DNA of 64,000 nt from Agapanthus africanus. Taxonomy: Eukaryota; Streptophyta; Magnoliopsida; Asparagales; Amaryllidaceae. Location: positions 383,058,137 to 383,122,136 of the forward strand of contig JASDDO010000006.1 in assembly GCA_030015575.1 (NCBI GenBank), read 5' to 3'. Positions within the stretch are counted from its first letter, which is position 1. Every line of letters starts with the position of its first letter. The position numbers and the translations under genes were made by a program. Shown here one piece after another: positions 20,922-30,171 of this stretch. The notes beneath the pieces are model-generated. The model worked only from the letters and a program-made list of their open reading frames with translations. It was not told the DNA's origin and made no database searches.

Positions 20922-22305
20922 ATGGCCGCTACCTGTTCGAAGTGCTCCAACTGCAGCTGCAACTCGCGTCCTGCCTCAACTGGGGGCATAACCTATGGGC
21001 CCCAAACGGCCTCTTTGTTCACGATGCCCGTGGAGCAGATTACTCAAGCCACCACAGGGCTGTTTTTTGGAACCATGCTTCCACCAACAAGCTTCAGCAC
21101 CCCTGTGCCCGTACCAGAAGCTCCTAAGAAGTCGGTCTTCGATCGACTTACAGTTACTGCGGCCCCTCTCAACGGGTCGCCCAACACCAGTGCCTCGGTC
21201 TTCTCCAGACAGGGCCAAAACTCCTGCGGGCCCACAATGAAGCTTGTAGTCCCAGAAAAGGTTATTCCAAAAAGAGTACCCAAACCTGCTCCTGAAGTCG
21301 TCAAGGCGGCTTCTCCTGCTGAGAGATCGGCCTTTACGAGATTGACCGTCCCAACTCCCACTCCTGCTCCTGCTGCTCAAAAGACATCAGTCTTCAATAG
21401 GCTGACGTCGGCAACAACCCCACACCTGAACAGGGGGCAAGAAGAAGCTGTCTCTGTCTCTGAACCAATACCGACGACTCATCGCGCCCGACGACGCCAC
21501 TGGCGCCGGATAAGGAAGACTGGGGGCAACTCCCCCTCTAGGGTAACTCCGCCAGCCTCAACGGTGGAAGTTAACGCTGCTGTTCCAACCGGGAATAGCT
21601 TTGAACTGCTGAACAGGGTACGCAGAAACTCGCCGACTGCGGTGCTCAAAAGATCTCCTCCACCGGTAGAGACCGCCATGGAAGCAGAAAAGCCGGAGCA
21701 GCCTCCGCAATCGCTGTCCTCCAGGATTTACAAGACATGGCGACGAGTCCGAGAGTCTGTGATTGATCCTAATTTCTTTCGCCAACACAAGAAGTCGAAA
21801 GATCGGCAAGAAGAATCCCCGTTCAAGCAACGGAAGGTGACAACCACTTGGGTGCCTAAAGCAACGGCCCCCTCAACTTCAACGGCCCATAAGAGAAAAA
21901 GGCTGGAGAAAGTCCTTACGCCGACGACAAATATCAAAGGTGGTGAACCCAAACGCCCTAAGTCCGGGGGCATCGTAGTTCACACCGTCTACATGGCGTC
22001 TGGTAAAGAGGACAGCCGCATATCAACAGGTCATAGACCACTCACGCGATCGGTGACCAAAACGCAGGAGCAGCTGCAGAAACTCCAAGAGATGATGAAC
22101 GCGATGGCCGCACTTACTGGGCCAAAAGAAAGCCCTGAAACGTCTTCAGATGAACGTCGGGAGCAAGAGACTGACGCCGAATTCCTTCGTCGGATATTGG
22201 AGAAGAAGGATAAAGAGGCTGCTGAACAAGCAGCCAACATAAAGCGTATAGGCCTCCTGTTCCAAGACATGGTGGGGATGATGATCCAACAGGATCCTCC
22301 GGCCC
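20922..22305 (+). CDS. Element C ORF1 fused to Gag N terminus, truncated
   Basis: From ATG 20922 the protein starts with a Cys-rich MAATCSKCSNCSCNSR. It continues with MPVEQITQATTGLFFGTML and then three copies of a short motif, KKSVFDRL, ERSAFTRL and KTSVFNRL. A basic patch RARRRHWRRIRK and VVHTVYMASGKED follow. The same frame passes into the Gag N terminus (MAALTGPKESPE and FLRRILEKKDKEAAEQAAN) without a stop. In D a TAG separates these two parts at the same point. About 460 residues belong to C; the frame after 22305 reads B LTR repeats and is not real protein. The function of ORF1 is unknown. Confidence 0.8.
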
Positions 22306-23037
22306 AAAGCGCTCGCGCTCGAGCACCCAAAGCGCTAGCGCTCGAGCACCCACGTGGTGCGCTTGCGCTCAGAGCGCCAGCGCTCTTGCGCTCAGAGCGC
22401 CATCGCTCTTGCGCTCAGAGCGCTAGCGCCCGAGCGCCCACGTGGTGCGCTAGCGCGCTCTTGCGCTCAGAGCGCTAGCGCCCATAGCGCTAGCGCCCGA
22501 GCGCCCACGTACTGACCCGTGGTGCGCTAGCGCTCTTGCGCTCAGAACGCTGCCGCTGGCCCCACGCATTCTTTGGATGACTTTTCCCCTTTATATATAT
22601 ATATATACATACATATGTATACATATGTACACACACGCATACTCTACGACACTGTCCCTGTTAGAAAAAAAATTTCTAACGGGGCGCTGCCCCGCACCCC
22701 GGAAGGGGGCTGCTAGCCCCCTTGACCCCCAGCCCGCTATCCGGGTAGCGGGACCCCCGTAAAAACTCTGGGGGGCCCCAGATATATTCAAAAACCCCCT
22801 TTAAAACACGACACTGCACATTGAGTTCGCATGACCGATTTAACCTGTTAATCGGAGGTTCTCTCGCTCCAAAGGCGAGGGGTAATTAACGGCTGCTTAG
22901 TCCACCGCTGCCGGAGATTCGGATCCCTACGATCAATAAACCCCAGCCTACCCTAGGCAAAGGGAATCTGTAATGCACCTGACAAGCGCGCGCGTATTCC
23001 CATCTCAATTGGGTGACGAAAAACACCCTACAGAGGC

Positions 23038-23849
23038 CTCCGGTTCGTACTGGCCGCAACAGACTACTTCTCCAGATGGGCTGAAGCTGTCCCACTAAAC
23101 GAAGTCAAGACAGAAGATATTCTGACATTCTTCCAGCATAATATTCTATACCACTTCGGTACACCCAGAAGAATCATTTCTGACAACGGGCCTTCTTTCA
23201 AGAGCTTCAAAGTCTCAAGGTTTGCTGCTCAGTACAAGATAGACTGAAGATATTCCTTCATCTATAGTCTAAGAGCTAATGGGCTAGCCAAAGCCTTCAA
23301 TAAGACTCTATGCAAGCTCCTGAGGAAAAATGCTTCGGCCAACAAGAGAGACTGCAATCTCAAACTTCATGAGGCGTTGTGGGCATATCGTACCACGCAC
23401 CGTACAACAACTCAGTCCACTCCATACTCATTGCTCTTCAGAGTGGAGGCGGTCCTCCCCCTCGAAGTTGAAGGTCCAAGCTTAATAATGGTCGTTCAGC
23501 ACGAGTTGACGGAGGAGGAAAACATGTTCCTTCGGCTTGAAGAGCTCGACGCCCTCGAAGAAAATAGGCTCGCGGTGCAGCAAATCTGGAGCTATACCGA
23601 GCCCAAATGTCACGGGCCTATGACAAGATGACTCGTCTCCGTGCTTTCAAGAAAGGCGAATTGGTGTTGGTCCTCAAAAGACCGATCATCCCCAATCGAC
23701 ATGCCAAGGGAAAATTCGAGCCAAACTGGGAAGGACTATACGTTATCGTGAAAGTGTTCGACAGAGGATCCTACCAACTAATAAGTGCCGAGGGAGAAAG
23801 GCCCATGCCACCCATCAATGGCCGATATCTCAAGAAATACTATGCGTGA
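23038..23849 (+). pseudogene. Element A integrase, C-terminal part
   Basis: After the GAGGC duplication the core continues with FVLAATDYFSRWAEAVPL and then FGTPRRIISDNGPSFKSF, holding the second catalytic Asp. The expected glutamate context reads NGLAKAFNKT, with Lys (AAA, 23290-23292) where Glu is normally found. Then WAYRTTHRTTTQSTPYSLLF, FKKGELVLVLKRPI and FEPNWEGLYVIVKVF (GPY/F-type module) end at TGA 23847-23849. A TGA near 23245 and a frameshift near 23610 also disrupt it. The lost Glu would abolish strand transfer even without the stops. Confidence 0.85.
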
Positions 23850-25460
23850 ATGCTCAAAATCGTAGGCGAATCGAGCACACAGGCCCTACGGTCTGGATCA
23901 TACATCCTGCAAAACCGTATACAATCCATGGGCGTAAACGACCCCTATCTCTCCCATGTCCTGCCGGTGAGACTACTTTTAAAATCCCACCCGCGATGCA
24001 AAAAAAAACGGTATGTCCACAAGCGAAACGGGCACGGATGAAAACCCGAATGGGCTCGGTGAGTAAAAAAAGTAGGACTACCGGCGAGTTTGTGAAAACC
24101 CGAAAGGGCGCAAACTCGTAAAAAGAGATAAAATACACTCGCAAAGTCCTCTCGACCTTGTGAGTAGAAAATCCCTGCGTGAGATCCTTACGACTCACAA
24201 AGGAGCAACACGCTTAGGAATCCTCACGATTCCTAAGGAGAACATACACATGCGAGATCATCTCGACTCATAGGGAGAAAATGCTTTTATGAGACCCTTA
24301 CGGCTCATAAAATTGAAAAGTCTTAGATGACAGGTTCTTAAACCTGTCTCCTAAGCCATCGCTCCCTAACGGGAAATAGAAAATGATGAGTCGCTCCTGG
24401 TATTACGCTTCAGTGTTAGCGGTGCTGATGCCGACCCAAAAACCAAATCCCAAGTCCTCCCGGGGCAAATGATGAGTTGCTCCTTGCATTATTCCAGTGC
24501 AGCAATACTGATGCCAAACAAGATCCAAATTTCAAGTCTCCAAACGGCAAATGATGAGTCGCTCCTGGTACCATATTCCAGTGCAGCGATGAAGACGCCA
24601 ACCAAAATCCAATTTCTCAAAATTCTCCCGGCCCTACGGTTAGTCCCCAAATTGACTACCGTATACAATCCACGGGCTCAAATAATTCTCATCATACCCA
24701 TACCCCACCGCAATCACCAGTCCAGTGGCCGGCCTCCGCCCTTGGACTTATGCTCCATTTTGGAAGACCCACTCATATGTACTCACGATACATGAGGAGA
24801 ACCAACTTACGAGATCCTCACGACTCGTAAGAAAACACCTTCGTGGGATACTTACGACTCACAAAGGAAAACACACTTGGGAGCCCCCACGAATCTTAAG
24901 GAGAAAGTTCACCTACGAGATCCTTTCAACTCCTAGGGAGAAAATATTTTTATGGGACCCTTACGGCTCATAAAATTGAAAAACCTTAGGTGATAGGGAC
25001 CTAAACCTGTCTCCTAAGCCACCGCTTCCCAACAGGAAAAGGCAAATGATGAATTGCTCCTGGTACATGTGCTTCAATGTTAGCAATGCTGATGCCTACT
25101 CTAACCCCAAAATTCCAAACTCCAATCCAATAGACCCCTAAGTCTTTAAACTGGAAACAGATGACCCCTTAAGTCGTTAAACTGGGAACAAGGGAAATTC
25201 CCTCACGGCAAATGATGATTCGCTCCTGGTACCATATTCCAGTATAGCGATGCTGATGCCAAACCAAAATCAAAATCCCCAAATCCTGTCATGACAGATG
25301 ATGATTCGCTCCTGATACCATATTCCAGTGTAGCGGTGCTGATGTCAACCCAAATCACATCAAATCAGCAAAACAACCAATGACCTTCCTGGCAAAATCA
25401 AACTCCACCTCGGAAACATGTCAACTTCATCCCTGACACCGCAAGAAGCGGAGCAAGTCA
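23850..25460 (+). repeat. Element A 3' region with hairpin modules and dispersed repeats
   Basis: Non-coding. Two kinds of short repeat alternate. First, variable-stem/constant-loop inverted repeats around the loop ATCCTTACGA (24179-24311 and 24806-24970). Second, a motif of about 57 bp, AATGATGAGTCGCTCCTGG...GCTGATGCC, occurs at about 24382, 24468, 24549, 25045, 25208 and 25297. The 19-bp word CCGTATACAATCCAYGGGC appears at 23915 and 24659 and recurs in C-type LTRs. Tat elements commonly have long repetitive 3' regions between integrase and LTR. Confidence 0.7.
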
Positions 25461-25461
25461 A

Positions 25462-26015
25462 ATCCGGCACCGACCGTCCACATCGCAAAAAAGGCAGCAC
25501 CAACCGTCCAAGTCGCTAAAAGAGCAGAATCGGCCGTCCAAATCGCAAAAATGGCAGAACAGACCGTCCACATCGCTAAAAGGGCAGCATCGACCGTCCA
25601 CGTCGCAAAAAGGGCAGCACTGACCGTCCAAGTCGCTAAAAGGGCAGAATCGACCATCCAAGTCGCTAAAAAGGGAAGCATCGACCGTCCAAGTCGCTAA
25701 AAGGGCATAATCGACCGTCCAAGTCGCTAAAAGGGCAGCACCGACCGTCCAAGTCGCAAAAAGGGCAGCGTCGACCATCCAAATCGCTAAAAGGGCAGCA
25801 CCGACCGTCCAAGTCGCAAAAAGGGCACCACCGACTGTCCTAGTCGCTAAAAGGGCAGCACCGACCGTCCAAGTCTCTAAAAGGGCACATCGACCGTCCA
25901 AGTGGCAAAAAGGGCAGTATCGACCGTTCAAGTCGCTAAAAGGGCAGCATCGACCGTCAACGTCGCTAAAAGGGCAGCACCAACCGTCCACGTCGCTAAA
26001 AGGGCAGCAACAACC
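25462..26015 (+). repeat. 30-bp tandem repeat array
   Basis: About 18 head-to-tail units of roughly 30 bp, consensus ACCGTCCAAGTCGCTAAAAG followed by GGCAGCATCG, with point differences. Because the period is a multiple of three, long artefactual ORFs run through both strands. It lies in element A's 3' region. Confidence 0.9.
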
Positions 26016-26195
26016 TCCTCGTCGGAATTACGCTCCGTCTTGGAATCAAGTCAACCAGACACTCCATCTCGGAGACACGTCAAGCATCGACCGTCCATGT
26101 CATAAAAATAGCAGTGCCAGCTTCCCAAAAAGCGGGAACCAAATCAAGTCGCCTCCACGTGAAAGAAGATCCATAAATTTCATGCACACGACCCA

Positions 26196-29100
26196 TGTCA
26201 AGCCCCGCTTCCCAGTGTACGGCGAAGGAGACGCGACGAGGTCCGCTATATATATACTCAGAAGTACATACGCTAAGCGTATCTAAGCAATATAAAATAA
26301 TACACAAGAGACAAGAATATAAAGAACAACAACTTTTATTTATTAACATTCTTTGTACAATACATGAAAGGAAATACAACTGGAATAAAAGATGCCTAAA
26401 CAGTGGCATAACAGGAAATGAAAAGTACTGAAAAGAAAAGTGTACAATGAAACTATAGTGCAGGGTCTTCAGTAAACCGCTCCAAGTCTTCTTGCGATGG
26501 CTCAACTTCTACCGGGTTCAAACAACCTGACGACATTCAAAGAAGAGAGAAACAGAATGTCGTCAGCGAACAAATCGCTCGATAAGTCCCAAAGGTAAGA
26601 GGGAAGTAGAAAAAGACAGAATAAGAAGATACATTTTAAAGTGTAAACTATTGTTGTAATGTTATGTCAACGCTGTTGTTTGTAGCTTGGTACAGAAGAA
26701 TACCAGTGTATACGAGGGGAGTCTCTATATGCCAGAGACTAAGGGCACGTATAATACAAGGTACCGTTTATGCCATGGTACAACAGCAACTGGATTCATG
26801 TTAGGTGTGTTAAATCTGACCACCTCGTACCACCTTTAACACCCTCCGTATCAATCTACCCCTTAAACCCCGCGATATCTTGTTTGTACTGTTATCTTGT
26901 AAATTGTGTTGGTTGTATGATTGATTGACTGACTGACTGACCGAAACCATGATATCAGAAAATGGTTATAACCGTAGAGTCATGTAAATGGAATACTGGG
27001 AATCATGTAAAAAGAATATATATCCATGGTTCGGTTCAGCCAAATTGTATAAACTGATAATTGTATTCATGGATTCATGTGTTCATTTTGAATTGGAAAC
27101 TTGTAGATTATAGATTGACTTGAATCATATTCAAGTTAGATTAATCAGACTCAAACCCGAGTCAAACAATCAGAAATGTGAAACGAAGTCTTATAACTGC
27201 TAGGGTCCTTAGGGTAATTTATAAACTTGAGGGGTTTTATGTAAAAATACTTTTATATACTTTTCAAAATACACCTCAAGTATTTATTACTCGTCTTTAG
27301 AGTTGTAATGAATGTGGATTTTATATTGTGCCATTTCTAGTGAAAATATCCAAGTTTTAGGTATTTATATGTAATATTGATTATTTGAAGTTCATGGTAT
27401 TTTAGTGTAAAATTTATTATTGTGATTTTTAGAAAAAGGTGGAAATTTATATTATAATAAAATAGGTATTTAAAAGATAAATATACATATGTTTATACAG
27501 AAAATAATTTTAATAAATATTTTATCTTTCAAAAATCTCATTTTCTTAAGATGTCGTATTTTAAACCTTTCGAGATCGAATGCTCCTTGCGGAGGTCTGA
27601 ATCTCGCACTACTAGCCCGAGAGTGCGCGATAAACCGCACGATCCCGAACGGATTCCCCAAGATGGGTTGTAGCGGCGCTTTGCAAAGATTGTAAAACAC
27701 CAATCTTTTAGTAAACGGTTTTATAAAGTAAAAGGTATTTATTTGAAAAGTGTAATTTTTCGTATTTTAGATTCTAGGGTTTCCTAAGCCAACTAGCCTA
27801 TTTCTAAATGGTCTAAACGACAAGTAGTTAGAAGCCTCAAATCGCCTCTTCACCGCCAATTGCGGCCAGGTAAGTGGGAGGCTCTCCATTACAAGTAGTG
27901 ACCCTAATTAAGTAACCACTTGCCTTACACACACTTGCCTAGACATCACAAAGTCAGGTTTAGATAAACGATCGATGTCCACAACTTATCGTATTTTCCT
28001 AGTAAGAAATATTTACTTAAAAGTGTAACAAATCTAAAACCTTTAAGAATGGTTTTATGAAGATTATGGTATTTTAATGAAAATTTCGTTTTATCGTATT
28101 CTAAGTTTTGATGATATCATTTTAGGGTTGTATTTGCGTGTGTGTGGAGGTAGGTCGTTACCTCGTGCTCTACTTTAAATGTATAGCAAGTTAAGGGTTA
28201 AATGTGAAATTGAAACATGATGGTATTAAAGTGTAAAAATGAAAAGGTTATCATTTCATGTGTGAAAACTTATTCAAATTGATTTTTACAAGTTCAATGG
28301 TCAAGATAAAGATGTCATTTCATATGATTGAATTGATTAGAAGAAGAAAAATAAACATTATGGTATTAAAGTGAAAAAGAATACGATATTGCAAAAGCTA
28401 TCATTTTATATGAGAAACTTTGTCCAAATTAATTGTTATGTGATTAATAGTCATCATGAATAAGTTTAGGTATTATGGAATTGGTGACAAGTGAGATTTT
28501 ATAGAAAACCGAATCGGAAATCGGTTTGTTCCGATTTCCGTCGGGTTTCGTAAGTTCGTATTTTTGAGAAGTAGAAAGAAGGAAAGAATAAGACTTACGG
28601 GTTTCGATCTATACTAAAGAGTATAGGGAAACTAGGTGAGTGGCCGAGGCGTTGTTTCGTCGCCGGTTGTTTCAAAAAAACGTCGCCGGAATTCCGTCAG
28701 CGCTTCGCCGTGAACTCGGTTTCAAAGTACACCCTTCTTGTAGAAATTTTGAGAGAGTAAACTTAGTGTTTTGGGATGAGAGGGTAGAGGGTAGGGGGTC
28801 TATTTATAGGGTAGGGTAGGGTAGGGTAGGTAAAAGGTTTTTATTTTAAAAAAAAATTCTAAAAATTAAAGAAAAATCATTAAAATTTGTATTAAATAGG
28901 GTGTATTTAACATTCGGGAACCGATCCATTAAAATGGTGTATACAGGGGAGTTGAGAAGATGAAAAGCCAGAACTTTCGTGTTGGCGACTCGGCCGTCCG
29001 GCCGAGTCCGGCCGGCGGCGCCGGCCCGAGTCGGCCGGTCCGCCGGCCGACTCGGGGTGCCGTTGGATGGGGAATCTCCTGACGTAGCTCCTGGTATATT

Positions 29101-29381
29101 CACTTTTTAGGGTTCAGTTCAACTTTGGGGAGTTATGGCCTGTGGACTGTTGGGCTTCCAAGAATTTTAAAAGAAAAATAATCTAAAAATAATGTGGGGC
29201 ATGGGATTCGAACTCTGGTGGCTTGGTTCAGCAGTGCAAGGTATTACCAATGAGCTACAAGCTCCTTCTTGTAATTATTGTGGGAAAATAGATATTTAAA
29301 GTGATATCAGCAACATTAAATACTCCAAGTATACTTCAAATTTAAATCAAATTTATGTATACAAAAATTGGAGTTGTTACA
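26196..29381 (+). mobile_element. Solo LTR, family S, copy 2
   Basis: TGTCAAGCCCCGCTTCCCAG at 26196 to GGAGTTGTTACA at 29381 (3186 bp), flanked by perfect duplications ACCCA (26191-26195 and 29382-29386). It is homologous end to end to 3196-6005, including GAATGCTCCTTGCGGAGG at about 27569 and the tRNA-like segment, with an extra segment at 27780-28130. No coding region is present. It inserted into element A's 3' region between the 30-bp array and the PPT. Both copies lie in the same orientation. Confidence 0.88.
29203..29265 (-). other. tRNA-like Pol III box pair inside solo LTR 2
   Basis: Minus strand: TAGCTCATTGG (A box) and AGTTCGAATCC (B box) about 35 bases apart, better matches than in the other copy. 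The start GGAGCTTGTAGCTCATTGGTA reads like a tRNA 5' end. The anticodon arm and acceptor 3' strand are not convincing, so this is not called a tRNA gene. Confidence 0.5.
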
Positions 29382-29386
29382 ACCCA

Positions 29387-29421
29387 CATATGCTGTGTGC
29401 ATTTATTGATGGGAGGCAATT
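29387..29421 (+). promoter_or_regulatory. Element A polypurine tract region
   Basis: GATGGGAGGCAATT (29408-29421) directly precedes the 3' LTR start TATTGGGG at 29422. Its position fits the primer for plus-strand DNA synthesis, but it is a short and imperfect purine tract. Confidence 0.5.
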
Positions 29422-30135
29422 TATTGGGGTAAAAATTTAAACCCCGGTTGACCAAGTCAAAATCAAAGTCAACCCCAAGCCAGGTGGGCCTAAGCCCAGG
29501 TCAAGTGGGCCATTTCCAGGTGCGAGCCCGAACATGAAGCGGCCGGCCTCCCCCCATGCCAAAATAAAAATTTTGTAATAAATAATTTTGTAGTATTTCT
29601 TGTATTTTTATTTTATGAATAAATGTAAGAAAATGGGCATAAAGCCAAATTTTTGTAAAGCCCATGGCTTATGTGCAAAAAGAAATAGCACATGAAGTAT
29701 GGGATGGGCAAATGCCATTTTTGTAAAGCCCAAGGGGCTATATGTAAAGTGTATAGCCTATAAAGGAAAAGATAATGAAAATATCTCAACAACTTTTTCT
29801 TTCTCCCCAAAAGAATCCAGATCTGTGATCTTTCTCCTTCCTCAAGGTTCTAAAATCTTCTTCTTTCTTTTAAATTAAATCAAGAGTTTTACTCTTCCTT
29901 TTCCAAAACTAAATAGTTTTTCACCACGAAACCCACAAAGGGGAGCTCGGATCTTCCATCAGATCATAAAAAGGAGAGATTTTTAAAAATCTCACCCCTC
30001 TTGTTCTTCAAGATCCGGCCAACAGAGAAGGAAGAAGGAGACCCATCTCCAAAGACCCCACTTTGGGGAAGATCCAGGGCTCAAGGAAGAAGCCCCTTCA
30101 TCAGCTCCAAAAATACCATAGGAGTTTAACTCCTC

Positions 30136-30171
<36 letters not shown>

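Larger units (their letters stand above)
18291..22305 (+). mobile_element. Element C: truncated Tat element of a second family
   Basis: A complete 5' LTR, PBS and the first 1.4 kb of ORF1-Gag are present, then the element stops inside Gag at about 22305 and B LTR sequence resumes. There is no 3' LTR. The word CCCAAAG(CGCT) at the junction fits both partners (element C Gag and the GCGCTAGCG part of the B LTR), pointing to a microhomology-mediated deletion. Left flank is CCCAT (18286-18290). ORF1 is closely related to that of element D. Confidence 0.8.
18080..23032 (+). mobile_element. Element B: solo LTR of the A family with element C inside
   Basis: It begins TGTTGAAGTCGAAAATTGC at 18080 and ends GAAAAACACCCTACA at 23032, the ends of the A-family LTR. 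The flanks are perfect 5-bp duplications, GAGGC at 18075-18079 and 23033-23037. Only LTR sequence of this family is present, 18080-18290 and about 22305-23032. These parts correspond to the first 250 and last 750 bp of the A LTR; about 600 bp in between are missing and replaced by element C. It therefore inserted into A's integrase, was reduced to a solo LTR, received C and then lost DNA. Confidence 0.85.

Noticed and set aside
22306..22478. C-terminal extension of the element C ORF
   Set aside because: Beyond about 22305 the frame runs into B LTR repeats (GCGCTAGCG), so it is an artefact of the deletion junction.
25458..25991. 177-aa minus-strand ORF with repeated DVDGRCCPFSDL
   Set aside because: Produced by a 30-bp tandem repeat whose period is a multiple of three; no start context, no family.
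25462..26015. CRISPR-like regular array
   Set aside because: Units are contiguous 30-bp repeats without unique spacers, and the sequence is plant retrotransposon DNA.
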